Shown here: in pieces, positions 1-11,570 of the stretch | Numbering within the stretch: the first letter of the stretch is position 1 | How the letters are laid out: each line of letters opens with the position of its first letter | Source: Notospermus geniculatus | Taxonomy: Eukaryota; Nemertea; Pilidiophora; Heteronemertea; Lineidae | Direction of reading: 5' to 3' | Assembly (NCBI GenBank): GCA_002633025.1 | Contig: NMRB01000821.1 | Span: 87,633 to 151,632 of the forward strand | Length of the DNA stretch: 64,000 bases | Notes under the pieces: model-generated | Told to the model about the DNA's origin: nothing | Database searches by the model: none | The model's input: only the letters and a program-made list of their open reading frames with translations | Position numbers and translations under genes: made by a program

Positions 1-119
1 TCCTTCGAAGTAGACGATTGAACTGCTGAATGCAGACTCCTGGCCTTAGCTGTGAATTCCAATGATGATGACGTCAGACACTGGCAAATGATACGCTGGC
101 GCAGAAGGCGCGAAAATTC

Positions 120-465
120 AAATACCCCTGTTTTTTATTTTGTTGAATAGCGCCCCCTGGTGAACAGATCTGGCATTAACTTCCCTTTGAACTGATGTAG
201 AATATATCAACCTATCTATCCCATCACTTTTTGTCTACATATTTATCATAGGGACTGAGATATTGCGATATTTCACTTTACACAAAACGCCCCCTGGTGC
301 GCCTAATATAGGTCAAATTGCGCTCATTTTTTGTTTCCGAGGAGAGTTCACCAAGGGCTACCTTCAGATGTAATTTGGAGTCTCTAGCTATTACGGTTAC
401 AAAACGTCGGGCATAGTTGGACAGATGGACTGCTGGACTGCTGGACTGGTGGACTGCTGGACTGA
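120..465. repeat. Dispersed repeat with CCCCTGGTG words and TGGACTGC run
   Basis: GCGCCCCCTGGTG occurs at 150-162 and CGCCCCCTGGTG at 288-299. The block ends in a short tandem of TGGACTGC words (about 418-465). The same layout, CCCCTGGTGG words followed by a GATGGATGGACAG-type tail, recurs at 3955-4835, so this is one dispersed repeat family. Confidence 0.6.
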
Positions 466-495
466 CACACTGACGCCACTGAATACCTATATGAC

Positions 496-526
496 TAGCT
501 CCGCTGACCTTTGGTCAGCTGAGCTA
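496..526. repeat. Short inverted repeat
   Basis: TAGCTCCGCTGACC and its near-perfect complement are separated by TTT. It is followed by a T-rich segment. Function is unknown. Confidence 0.5.
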
Positions 527-883
527 AAAACTGCAGGCGCTCGGTTTTTTGAGCACCTCAATTGTTTTAGCTGCTCAGTTCGCTGTAGTGATTGCAGCAT
601 CATCTTAAGCACACATGGACGAACTAACATGAATACACGTGTTTATAGTTTTGATATTGACAATGGTCCAAACAGAGCGATTGAAATGCCATCTTCAGGC
701 GATACTGCTAATTATACTATACTATGAACACTTTTAACATTCGTTACCACACTTTCTCTCATAACATCCGTCGACATTATATTTGTAAATGTAAGACGTG
801 CAGATTTTCAACTTTTTTGAGTGATAGGTGCACGTTTTTTGCACCCCTTGGCGTGATTTCAGGTGCGCGCGTGCAATTGCACA

Positions 884-1333
884 CCTAAAAGCTAGCAGCA
901 CACTGGCTGCCAACTTCAGCGTCCAGAGGTGTTTTTCCGACACCAATGTCCGAACGCCAGAAAAATTCCCAATGTGCTATGTACGAATGGAATCTGGAGA
1001 ACACTGCCGGATGCCACTGAACTCCAGATATCAAACATGTTTGATTTTGGATGCCTGTGAAAGCCTGTGAACTCCCGAAATAGCCAAGTGTGCTACCGAT
1101 GGCAGCCAGACTTGGCGGCGGCGGCGAGGCTTTGGCCAATCAGCTGGCGTCTTGATGTCACATGATTTCAAAATGGCAGCCTCAATGGCCCGAAAAGATG
1201 ACTACTGAACGCCAAGTTTGGGCAGGTGTGCTCTCACCAGGTTCCACTGGCAGCCAACTCTGGCATTGAGAGGCGTTCAGTCCAACGCTTCTGGATCCCA
1301 GATTTGTTGGCCAGTGTGCTACTAGCTTAAAAG
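884..1333. mobile_element. Fold-back element with inverted termini
   Basis: The left end AAAAGCTAGCAGCACACTGG matches the complement of the right end CCAGTGTGCTACTAGCTTA. There are no coding frames between. It is probably a non-autonomous DNA transposon; exact ends and target duplication are not resolved. Confidence 0.5.
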
Positions 1334-1913
1334 ACAAGCTCTGTGGTGTCCACCACATCTAAAGCTGATCTGTGTGACTTTGTGCCAGATTTTAGCCAGA
1401 CAAACAATGGCCGACACTGACTGGGCTTGACTGAAATCTAAAATTTGATGGGGTCAACCGCATGCCCGATGTCCTGAAACATGATCAAACTTCTCCAACA
1501 AAAGTTTGAACATTCAGCTCTTGGTCCCAGGAACAGATGCATATCAGCTTTCAGGTTGCCAGTCTGACACCAATTCAGGTTTCTTGACAGAACCAGTGGG
1601 CAACTTTTCAGATTCTTGAGATCAAGTCATATCTGAAGCTCACCACGCAAAAACATTCAGAAACACTCCAACATCCAATTTAACACTCAAGGTGTGATGA
1701 ACTATGTTTCTATTGTAACCAAAGAGCATCTGTTGAATGTCACTTCAGTGGTGGGGTGGGGGTGCGTCGATCTCCCAGAGTCCAGCAGAAGGCATCTTCT
1801 GTCAAAGATTTCTCAGTAAAATGGAAGAATGTTTAAAGAAAGGTTGTTCCTATGAACCATCTGAAGAACGTTTCTTCAAATTCTCTCTAATTCCTGTCCA
1901 ATACATGTAGATA

Positions 1914-2460
1914 CTCTAGTTTCATAGATTTAAGACCGGTTCTGGATATTCAAGCCACGCCCATTCTGTATAACTTTGACCTCATGGTTCGAATCCATGA
2001 ATAGAGCTGACCATGTATGATTGACGTCTTGCCTGCCCCTTTGTGCTATGTTTACATCACAATTCGTATTAAGCAATGCCTGGATAACCGATGCCGAATG
2101 AGTAGGCCTACCGCACTCACTGACCGTGGGTTTTGCATAACGACTAGCACGGATAACTAGGCCCACCAGTAGGCCTATACGGGTTTTTGTTGAACATTTC
2201 TGTGAATTACCCTGTTACGTCATGGTCCCCAAACGACAAAACCCAACGGAAAGTTAATCAACCGCACGGTACACAGATTAAACCACAAATAGCAATCTGT
2301 TGATCAGTACTGACAACCACAAGTCACTTTCAGCCCACCAGCACAAATAGAAAATGTGCGCCAATGAACAACAAGGGACCGTGGGCCTATTCACGCTGTA
2401 CTGCCCGGGGGCGGTCACAGGCACTTATAATGAACCGGTCTTAAATCATTGAAACTAGAG
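1914..2460. mobile_element. Fold-back element, about 547 bases
   Basis: CTCTAGTTTCATAGATTTAA at the left and its complement, TTAAATCATTGAAACTAGAG, at the right form termini of about 29 bases with few mismatches. The interior has no coding frame. It is a non-autonomous DNA element. It lies left of the cytokine-receptor exons, probably in an intron. Confidence 0.65.
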
Positions 2461-2698
2461 TAAATTTGACAGAAGATACCAAATGTGCTCAAATATGGGG
2501 GCAGATGAGTAACAATCAGGCTGAAATACATTTAATAAATTGACATCACGACCGAATTTAAACGACGGCCCTGGTGTTGCTGCGCTGCATTTCTACCCTT
2601 AAGTTCTCACCTGGAGAACACGGCATGACCCTTCCGTTAAAACTACTTAAGACAAAATCGACATTCTGTGTTTCCTTTTTATACCTGATTATACTTAC

Positions 2699-2831
2699 TC
2701 TATTGTATATGTAACATTCCATTTGACTCTTTTCGGTCCAAAAGACGGGTATTTCGAGCAGTCCCAAGAGCACTTCATGGACTCCCAGTTTGGCGATCGA
2801 CAATCCAGCGTTTTGGGAATCTTCAGTGGAT
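2699..2831 (-). CDS. Exon: first half of cytokine-receptor D1 domain, phase 1-2
   Basis: The acceptor is TTTTCTTTCCCAG right of 2831 and the donor is GTAAGTATA after 2699. The exon is 133 bases, entering at phase 1 and leaving at phase 2. It encodes PLKIPKTLDC, then MKCSWDC, then KWNVTYTIE. The leading proline-rich linker, first cysteine, then C-x-W and a WNVTYT strand match the start of D1 in class I cytokine receptors. The continuing exon, which must start at phase 2, was not recognised in bases 1-2690 and is probably outside the window. Confidence 0.75.
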
Positions 2832-3561
2832 CTGGGAAAGAAAATGTGAGAAGAGTAAAAAGAAATTCACAGCCATATTGTTTCATTAATGAGGAAAAGA
2901 ATTTCAAGAAGTACCAATGAATATCAAACCGACTGTATGGCACAGTCATGAACATATGACTATGCCATCAGGCACACACAGCCAAGTTTCACAGGTCTGC
3001 CATTTCAAATATGGCTGAGCAATATTCGTCTGTGTGCACCTAACTCAGGAGTGAGTGGACTGTGGGCAAAAAAAGGAAATCTTCATGAAAATGCTGAAAA
3101 TACTCGTTAACGCACTTTCAATGCACTTTCAACGGCATTTTAAGGTTTTTGAGGACTTTTAAAGCACAGGGACAGTTCCCTCTCTCAAAATGACACAAAA
3201 TATGCCACGAACTCAGTGCACCAATACTTACAATCGATAACACGAACGTAAGATACATCAAGCGAAACAGCTTTTTTCTTGTCGAACTCATCTGTGTGTA
3301 TATAACATAAGTAGTTCCCCTCATCCGTCAGCTCAACCTTCGGGTTGTAATACTCCAAGATGGTAGATGACTTTGGTGTCAACTGAACTCGATCATTGTC
3401 TTCCACTTGAATTAGCAAGCTCCCGGGTTTGGATCCACGAAATAGAATGAAAACGTTGGATATGTTACAACTCGCGTTTTTTGGCAATCTATCACAGAAT
3501 ATGGTGCAGTTGAAACGCAGAGGCTGCCCAACTTCAACCACCGGGTCCATAGGTCTGATTA
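2699..3561 (-). CDS. Class I cytokine receptor-like gene (gp130-type), partial, two exons
   Basis: Two minus-strand exons, 3561..3232 and 2831..2699, join at phase 1 to give an Ig domain followed by the first half of a cytokine-receptor D1 (fibronectin III-like) domain. The Ig part has FNC and the DEGNYLC motif, plus an extra cysteine pair. The D1 part starts PKTLDC and has MKCSWD, the C-x(n)-C-x-W signature of class I receptors. Ig followed by D1 is the N-terminal order of gp130, IL-6R, CNTFR and LIFR-type receptors. Exon phases 1-1 then 1-2 agree with Ig and D1 modules in that family. Later exons (rest of D1, D2 with WSxWS, membrane span) must lie left of the window. The signal peptide is not fixed. 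Fit to the family is inferred from motifs, not from a search; a generic Ig/Fn3 surface protein is the main alternative. Confidence 0.72.
3232..3561 (-). CDS. Exon: Ig-like domain, phase 1-1
   Basis: The acceptor is a pyrimidine-rich tract ending TTTATTTCCAG just right of 3561; the donor after 3232 is GTAAGTATT, near consensus. The exon is 330 bases, or 110 codons, phase 1 at both ends, the classic exchangeable Ig exon. The translation has a cysteine in strand B (FNCTI) and one in strand F within DEGNYLCYI. A second cysteine pair (FCDRL and ASCNIS) lies between them. The usual strand C tryptophan is replaced by a hydrophobic FILF stretch. Two N-glycosylation sequons (NCT, NAS) support an extracellular domain. 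Confidence 0.82.
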
Positions 3562-3929
3562 CTGGAAATAAACACAATAGAGGAGTTTATGACATTAGAA
3601 ATCTATAGTGTCTAGACATTACAGAAGTACCATTCCCTATTAGGCAGTGGTTACACAGAGCTACATGTTGTATACATAGGGACAGGCTGCCGGTTAAAAA
3701 TTACAGGTAGGGGAGGCAGGCTTCAAAAGACTGCTTTCGGTGTCGGGCCTTTCAATAACAACTAGAGCAATGTCGATGGGGAGCCCATCGCATATCTCCC
3801 CACTTTCGACAGTTAGTAATGGTGACCTGATTGGTGTCGAAAATTTGCGAAATATTCGGAGACAACTTTCCGACTTACATGTATTGTATACTCTGTGTCG
3901 TTTTTGTGCTGTTTTTTGGATATGATATT

Positions 3930-4835
3930 TTGATTTTTCATGTGTCTTTCAATTCATATATCGACCCCTGGTGGAAAGAGGCCGAGTTGGATCGAGATAC
4001 ATTCGGTGTTGTGCACATTAGTAGTCGAGAACCTAAACATTCCAAAGTTTCAGGTTCAAGTTTCTCTGATGAATTTAGGCAATATTTGCAAAGTTGTATC
4101 AGAACCCTGTCTTTGTACACCACAGAAATTGTCCCTTTATCACGAGTACTTTAGGAGTAATGATCATAAATATGTCTTTCACATTACAACCAGATGCAGA
4201 GTTGGATCAAAATTCCCAGGGTTTTAGTACACATTAATACATGGGTGCCACATTAGTGGTTGAGTACCTAACATATTCCAGATTTCCAGTTCAAGTTCCT
4301 CCGATGAAATGTAGGCAATAAGTGCAAAGTCATATCTATCACAATGCTGTCTTTTTAAAGTTTGATTCCTGACCTTGAAAAGTAGGCCAAGGTCAAAATC
4401 TATGTGATATGTTATGAAGCTGTTACAGATACACCACCACACACAGTTTTGTACCTACATCACAAATAGGTAAGGAATAATGCCCATGAATGTGTTCTCC
4501 CCGTGTTTCTCATGGTTTTTATGAACTTTTGACCCCTGTGCCCTTGAAAGTAGGTCAAGGTTAAAAACCCGTACGATAAATTATGAAGCTATTAGGAACA
4601 GACCATCACACAAAATTTCGTCACTTTATCACAATTAGTTTAGGAGTAATGACCATCATATGTGTTTTTCACATATCGCCCCCTGGTGGAAAGACAGGGA
4701 ATTGAATCAAAATTCCAAGAGTGTTGTGCACATTAGTGGATGAGTACCTAATATATACCAAAGTATACTCCTCCGTTGAACGGTCTAGGAGGAGATATCA
4801 CTTTTAGATGGATGGATGGACAGCCGGACAGACTG
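3930..4835. repeat. Complex repeat block with CTGGTGG, TCAAGGTCA-like and GATGGATGG motifs
   Basis: Phrases recur irregularly: TTAGGAGTAATGA (4152, 4631), ATCAAAATTCC (about 4207 and 4704), CACATTAGT(G/A)G, and GACCTTGAAA followed by an AGGTCAAGGTCA-like word (about 4370 and 4541). CCCCTGGTGGAAAG occurs at 3965 and 4680. The block ends with GATGGATGGATGGACAGC. It lies between the Ig exon and the weak 5.0-kb signal candidate. Confidence 0.6.
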
Positions 4836-4972
4836 ATGGCAACTAGGGTAAAACAAATCCCCACTTTTTTGAAAAGCAGGGAGATAATTATCATAAACAC
4901 CATCGCTACAGAACGACTTACTTCCTGTCCTATCTGGTTGAGGTTGGGTGTTCTTCACCCCTCTGCCTCCAC

Positions 4973-5012
4973 TGAAGAGGAAGCTGAGGAAGAGGAGGGT
5001 GAGCAGTTTCAT
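4973..5012 (-). CDS. Weak candidate signal-peptide exon
   Basis: The minus strand from ATG at 5012 reads MKLLTLLFLSFLF, a hydrophobic signal-like start. A phase-1 GTGGAG donor after 4973 would fit the phase-1 Ig exon at 3561. Against it, the plus strand here is a simple GAGGAA-rich run, which reads as leucine and phenylalanine on the other strand by composition alone, and the donor is weak. The 35.6-kb candidate has a better donor. Confidence 0.2.
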
Positions 5013-5346
5013 CTTGTGCTGTTCGTCGCTCATTCACAATCACAGGACAAACCACCACCTCGCCGAAGGCAATCACATGTTGGACAGTCTAATCTGAAAG
5101 TAGAGAAGAGAAATAATCAAAATATTACTGAAAATTCATATAATGAGTTCTGTTCTTAGTAACTGTTTTGAGCCAGGAGGAACCCAGAGTCCCCAGGTAA
5201 ACTGGCGCGTATCAGAGGAGCCGCCCTTCTGATCCCCTCACACACTGCTTCACCGGGAATCCAATCCACAACCCATGTGGTGACAAGCACTCTCATTTTA
5301 AAATGTGGCCAATTCGACGCCAGGAGATGCATTAGATGGATACACT

Positions 5347-5472
5347 CCAATGGAGGACCCTAGCTCACTGCCTCAACAGGTGTCACTAGTGGTTAAAACC
5401 ACTGAAATGAAACTGACATCCTGGTCCTGATCAATTTCTGACACAAAAGGCGTCCATTGAAAAGGACTGGGT
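5347..5472 (-). repeat. Dispersed fold-back repeat (copy 1 of 3)
   Basis: This segment, in inverse orientation, matches 13242-13387 and 58318-58472. The shared core is ACATCCTGGTCCTGATCAAT and a GTGTCACTAGTGGTTAAAAC stretch. The ends CCAATGGGGATCCTAGC and their complement are clearest in the 58-kb copy. Confidence 0.65.
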
Positions 5473-5848
5473 TTCAGTGTGAGCCTGCCCTCATACATGT
5501 AGCTACATGTAGGAGTACAGGTATTGGGAAAAGTTTGCAGGCTGCATGTAGTCAAAAGGCCTTTCTCTTTCCCTCCCTCGGATTGAGAATGGATCAAGAA
5601 TGCATGCCGGTGACTGCTCGTGCAGGAACAAGGTTTAGCAAACAAATGCAGGAAATGGAATGAGTGATGATTATCACTGTCACTTTGAACATCAATTTGA
5701 CAATCAGGCAATTTTCTAAGGAAAGTTCTAAAAATTTTTCTTTGACATGTCTGATCTTAGTTGTTAGGGGAGAGTTTTACCGGGTCACTTGCATAGTTTT
5801 ATTTTCAGCAAGAGGTGCATTTGGCATACCTCCCCTACACAGAGAAGG

Positions 5849-5982
5849 AACCAGAATTTGAAGAGGCGTTCGCACTATCGCCTGTGTTGAACTGCAGGTG
5901 CAACTACAGCAGGGAACCAGAATTTGGAGACGGGTTCGCACATCGCCTGCGTTGAACTGCAGGTGCAATAACTACAGCAGGA
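5849..5982. repeat. Two-unit direct repeat of about 65 bases
   Basis: CCAGAATTTG, GTTCGCAC, ATCGCCTG and GTTGAACTGCAGGTGCAA occur twice in order, once from 5851 and once from 5917. Units differ by a few substitutions and an insertion. Confidence 0.7.
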
Positions 5983-6150
5983 GGCCTCAAGAAATGTCAG
6001 GGGAGCCCATTTCGACTCATTCTTCATGTGATAGAGAGGGCGACTCTCTGCGACAGCCCAGGTTTTCTCTGAGCAGCCTGGTTTCCTCCTACTGAACATT
6101 TATCGCCCAATATTGTCCATTGAGTCAAGAATGCCTTATTTGACACCACT

Positions 6151-6277
6151 CCACACGATTTTTCATCCAATTTTTGGGAAATTCAGATTCCGGGCCTATT
6201 TGGGCTTCAATGTATAAACCCGTATGTAGGTCTGTATTGAGCATTCAGAAAATTCGATGAAAAATTTGATCGTGTGG
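6151..6277. mobile_element. Fold-back element, 127 bases, uninterrupted copy
   Basis: Its termini are ACACGATTTTTCATCCAA and TGAAAAATTTGATCGTGT (complementary apart from a short gap). The same element at 54135-54389 holds a second element of about 128 bases in its middle. This copy therefore shows the empty state. Confidence 0.75.
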
Positions 6278-7257
6278 CGCGACCATAACTCAATATAGCC
6301 AACCAAAGACTGAGATCAAAGGCTCTCAGATTATACCAACTCAAGCTTGACGACCGACATCGGTTGATCACGATATGACTTGATGTAATCACTAAATCGG
6401 TACGGCAACCAACGGCAATGCATCACAATACAGTCCGTGCCCAGGCATATCAAACCTCCAGAGCTTGTCAGCTGCATTGATCCACAAGTCGTCCAAGCGA
6501 GAGTTATGATCCAGTACCAACCACTGCTTACTCATCGCTGATTTATGTTCCCGCCAACAGCGCGATAGAGTGGCTGCAGAATCAAACCTGAATCAATGAA
6601 CCACTGACATCAGTCGTATTTTTATATCTTCGACCTTTACTTTGGTGGAATCGCAAGGGGAACACAGGCGCCTCTGGAACTGTCAGTGGGGCTCAAGAGC
6701 TGGGGCTATAGGGTTAAGAGAGCTTGGTTAGAAAAGACAAGATATGAAAGTGTTTGTGACCAGATTTCTGCCATGTAACACTACCTCCATAATTTCAATA
6801 GACCAAGGCTTCACCACCTCTACCTTCTCCCCAAAATAGGCTTGATTTTCATGATTTTAGGTTTCAGTCATTTGACTCTTTCTAATGATAGATGGCATAA
6901 ATGAAGGCAATTCTGAGGTCAATGGCCAAGAAACAAACCAAGATTTACTAATTGCATAAGATGTCGACTACTTTTGTAAGTGTGTTTGTAAGGTAATTAC
7001 CTCTATTGCCCTACATTTGGGCTTGATATACATGTAGTCGTCATATTCCGAGTATGAGGACTCGTCATATTCCGAGTATGAGGACATGACCCCCCATATC
7101 TGAACAGGAGCCATAATGTCAAGAAACACCTCACATAAATGATAACAACAAATCCTGGCATGCCTGGTGCATCTTGGTTTTTGAGTTGGCAGGGCCTGCT
7201 GTTTTGTCAACAGCTCCTCTGGAGAGAATGAGTGCACCCTCTCTCTGGACTTTTCAC

Positions 7258-7390
7258 TCCAAGACCTTATTCATGAAGCTCTCGTAACTTACCGAGTGCG
7301 TATACCATGGTCCATTTGCGGGCAACCTATTGTTCAGGATGATACAGGATTTGCATGCCCTTAGTTACGGGGGTTTGTGAATTAAGGTCC
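7258..7390. repeat. Dispersed fold-back repeat (copy 1 of 2)
   Basis: It matches 53230-53359: TTCA(T/C)GAAGCTCTC(G/A)TAACTT, then TTTGCGGGC(A/G)ACCTATT and AGTTACGGGG. The two ends (GACCTTATTCATGAAGC and the complement of GTGAATTAAGGTC) are roughly inverted. Confidence 0.55.
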
Positions 7391-9744
7391 CAGAGCGCCA
7401 GGCTTTTTCCAGGGCCTGAACTCGGAACATTTGGTTACGCAATGTTGCATTACTTCCAGTCGAAGGTAATTTTAGCCTGCATGCATGTAAACCACTTGTA
7501 AAACTCAACTCTTGACAAGCTATCTCATCCTCGAACGATTCAGCATGTTTACTGCACACTACCCAGGCCACAAGGGACATTCATAATGTATAGTCCTGAA
7601 ATTGTTCCAAGTTTCGGAGAAATGACTAGATAAGAAAATTTTGAGCAAGATCTGTCCAATAAACAGACGTGAGGAACTTATAAACGTAATGATGAATTGC
7701 CTATTGAGAGTAAGAGCCAACTCCCACAAGAAAAGTCTCAGTCTCACATGGAGTTTTTACATGTTATAAGCCTTCAGCCTGATCAGGGCCAGTGCATGAT
7801 GAAGGAACACACTACTGGACAGAGCCAACACACAGTAGATGGTCAAGGCCGCAGTCAGTCGGCCCGATCAGTATGAATATCCGCTTGATCAAGTCCCAGG
7901 GAGTATTATTGATCTCGCTGCCAGTTGGTCGAACCACTGCCAATGGTATCAGCACAACAGTCAGCTATTGTAAGCTCCAACGAGCCAAATACATACATGC
8001 ACTGAAGATTATACAGATTGTACACAGTATACATGTACTTACGTTTTAACTCCACGGCAAAGTATTTATAGCTGAGGTTGTACAACTCCGGAAACATTTG
8101 AAGATTTGTGGATTTTTGAGTTGAACGGTTATTTTGCTTCCATCACATGGTCGAGTGAAGGGAAAGGGAACAACGCTGACTATGGATCAGCAAATCTTAT
8201 TGGGAGGTTTTATGACTAGTACCATCCCTCCCTTTATCCAACTGTCTGTTACACAATGTGGAGCCCTTTTTAAGCCCTCGTTCCCTCGTCACCTCACACA
8301 CGAAGGGAGCAAGAGCTAAGAACCCTGATTATCACCTCAGAGGTGTTAGTGTTGTCTGTTGTGCAGAAAAGAAGACAATTTTTTTCAAACAACAAAGTGT
8401 GTCCAAGAACTTTTTATTCTGTACGAATGCCAAGAATTTTGAACAAGAGACTGGAGAGGTATTTTTTTAAAATAAAGGAATCATGCAGAACTCATGGAAT
8501 TCCTTTGCTGGTACGGGTTGCCTATATCCCATGCCCAATCCAACAAACACTGTATACAACATGGTGTGACTAAACCATTCGTAAATTTGGCTTCTACGTC
8601 AATATTGTTATTTTTGTCCCTTGAATTTCACACACCACCGATATTGGGAATGGAGTTATTCCTTGATGACACTGACAGTGAGATCTTCAAATCAAACCCC
8701 ATAGTACTTACAGAAGAAGACCTCTTCGCTTGAATAACTTTTCCAAAACTGAAAAGACAGAAAAAAGGACACTGTCATGACTGTATTTACCAGTTTTGAG
8801 CATAGTAATCTGTGACATATGAACACTGTGTGATTGTACATGTAATGGGGAACCCGCACACTAACGTCACAACGTGGCGCTGCGAGCGATGTGACCGAAA
8901 TCTCTTTTTTCTAACGTTATTTCCATTTATTTCTGGCGTGAAAATAAACCATTTGTGCTGGTCGCATGGCAGTAAAACTTACATCATCGTGTAGCAGATG
9001 AAATTTTCTTTTAAACTCATTCCTTTTTTTCTTAAAATTAAGAGATCCGATAGCGATAAGGACAACGTCATTTGTGTCATTCTTCCTGTAGAAAAATGTA
9101 CAGGAAATTTTTTCATGACGCAACGTCAACACCTAAAATGACGTCAATGACGTCGTTTCGGTACAATCGCTCGCAGTGCCGACCTGCCGGGATAAACCGC
9201 AGGGCGGGTTCCTCATACTAGTAGCTCACCAGGTTGAAAACCATACAACACAGTCCGACTCAGAGGGGCCGTTCTGTCAAAAAGCCCACAGACATTGACA
9301 GATCTCAAAAAGTCCAATTGATTAACTGAAGCACCAATGACCCATTCGGGTGCCACTTCAAGGAAATTTCTGGACATGGAATGCAAGATGCCAAAGCAAA
9401 TTGCCGCTTTTTCAATATTGATACACAATATTATTACCAAGAAATCCCCAGAGGGTACATTAGTTAGTAGTGGACAGGAGCATACATACATTATACATAC
9501 AGTACAGTCCACCCATTTATTTGGCTACTCATCAAATACGTCAAACACATTTGGTTGGAAAGTACTAGTATGTAAGCCTCAGGCAGGCTGAGAAATGCAT
9601 ACACTGTACATAGGGCCTGTGTTTCAATGTACTTGGGCCTCAACAATAGAGGAAGAGGCCAAGGGCCTTGTTCATCTGAACAGGAGGGCCAATGAGTGGG
9701 AATGACCTGGAATAGGCCTACTCAAGTCCAACCATCAAACCAGG

Positions 9745-10324
9745 CCTGTATATTGATCATTACCGGTAGCTGAAGTGTTTTCGTACCAACGATCTGTACC
9801 GTGAATCATCAAATTCCACTCCCACACCACAGCCATATGCCATTTAATGAAAGGAACAATGAAACAAAGTTGGAGTGGTGCACCTCAAGACCACATCCTG
9901 CTTTTTTTCCTGAAATATACTAGGCCATCAAGAAGTCCAAAGCCAATGTACAGTCTTGGCAAGAACAATCAGCTACAGTACATATGGCCTCGTCCGAGCA
10001 AATGGGAAGTAAACTGTGACATTACCATGAAATTTTCAAAGCAGTTTTTCTAAGGAATTAAACATACATTATGGACCTGTATATTGATCATTACCGGTAG
10101 CTGAAGTGTTTTCGTACCAACGATCTGTACCGTGAATCATCAAATTCCACTCCCACACCACAGCCATGTGCCATTTAATGAAAGGAACAATGAAACAAAG
10201 TTGGAGTGGTGCACCTCAAGACCACATCCTGCTTTTTTTCCTGAAATATACTAGGCCATCAAGATACAGAAGTCCAAAGCCAATGTACAGTCTTGGCAAG
10301 AACAATCCGCTACAGTACATATCA
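9745..10324. repeat. Tandem duplication, two copies of about 245 bases
   Basis: The 9745-9987 segment recurs at 10076-10324 almost unchanged. The second copy has a six-base insertion near AGATACAGAAGTCC. Both contain GATCATTACCGGTAGCTGAA and TGGAGTGGTGCACCTCAAGA. Confidence 0.85.
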
Positions 10325-10998
10325 GAAATACTACAAAATCTGCCGGACTGATTATTTTTTGTGAGGCTGTCCATAGAAAATTACCTTCGTCATTCATCTG
10401 ACACTGAGTCGGAATGGTGCAGTGGCAACATCAATGAATGCCTGTCACTGCTGTTCAATCCCCAGTCAGTAGCCCCCCTTGTGTGACAGTATGGCTTCCT
10501 TAGAAGCATGGTATACAAAAACTTCGGTTAACAAAGGCTTCAAATGGATTCATGACCGTGAAGCCATTGTTAATGTCAAGGAAGCCTTAGACGAGCAGAG
10601 ACTCACTTTGACTTGACAATGTAGGTTTTCCCTTGACATTCCGGTTTCCTCCTGCTGTACATTTCACCCAATACTGCCTCTTGAGCCAATAACGCTGTAT
10701 TCATTGGGCACCAGACTCTCAACTCGGTAAACCCTTTCGTTTAACTGCCATGTATGGTCACCAGCTTACGGGTACGAAGGCCAAAATTTTCAAAACAGTT
10801 TGATCCGAAAACTGTTTTAACGAAGATCTGTTCTAACTTCCATTATACAGGACCCGGTGACCGAGTCCCACGGAAATTTTGTGGGGGTTTGGATGACCTG
10901 GTGACCGGGTCCCACATAACGAAAGGGTTAAACGCAGATACTTTACCACGGGTACTTACTACAATGGGGATCCTTTTGCAGGGTTTCCGCCAGAAAAA
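10318..10998. repeat. Direct duplication, copy 1 (pairs with 12260-12934)
   Basis: About 680 bases run from CATATCAGAAATACTACAAA to CAGGGTTTCCGCCAGAAAAA. The two copies are closely similar with small indels. Both include a tRNA-like stretch and CGAAAGGGTTAAACGC. The intervening 11000-12259 is unique here. Confidence 0.85.
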
Positions 10999-11099
10999 AA
11001 TGAAATGGTCCATGGACCATGTGCTCACCTGGGTGAATGTACCAGAAAAACAAATGACAAATGTTAAATCGAAATGTTCCAGGGTCATGTATCCTCGTT

Positions 11100-11570
11100 A
11101 GATGCACCTGATAAAAATTTGGAGAAAATCCAGTTCAGGAGTTACATGTACTGGACTTTGAGCTTTGGTTATGGCCACCTGGTGGCCAAGCGGAGAATTG
11201 AATCGGACCAAAAAGTGGTGTCATAGGTCATCTGACATAGGGGTGTATATGTACCAAGTTTCAAGTCAATAGCCCAAGCAGTTACGAAACGCACCACCAA
11301 ATGACTAAATTTGAACTTTGACCTCTGTGACCTTGAAAAGTCGGTCAAATCAAAAACCTCTTACTTATGTCATGCATCCTCATTAGAAGCACCAATGATA
11401 AAAATTTGGAGAGGATCCACTCATCAGTTCATGAGTTATTGCACTTTTTGTGTTTTTGGTTTCCGCCACCTGGTGGCCAAGCTAAGAGTCAAATCGGACC
11501 GAAACTTGGGGTCATAGGTCACCTGACCTAGGGGTATATATGTACCAAATTTCAGGTCAATAGCNCTTGC
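11100..11570. repeat. Dispersed repeat with two CACCTGGTGGCCAAGC words
   Basis: GCCACCTGGTGGCCAAGC occurs at about 11173 and 11466, each followed by AATCGGACC and, later, ATGTACCAA(G/A)TTTCA(A/G)GTCAATAGC. The unit is about 290 bases, and one base is undetermined at 11565. It is related in style to the block at 3930-4835. Confidence 0.65.

Larger units (their letters stand above)
5983..9744. other. Region without recognised gene
   Basis: Apart from the fold-back element at 6151-6277, a 24-base direct repeat at 7038-7085 (CGTCATATTCCGAGTATGAGGA twice) and the dispersed element at 7258-7390, I see no exon with both a protein signature and fitting splice sites here. Long frames are short and unsupported. 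Confidence 0.5.

Noticed and set aside
4776-5159. Plus-strand frame with an acidic run (EEEAEEEEGE)
   Set aside because: It starts in the dispersed repeat tail, and the acidic run is a purine simple sequence without domain or clear splice sites.
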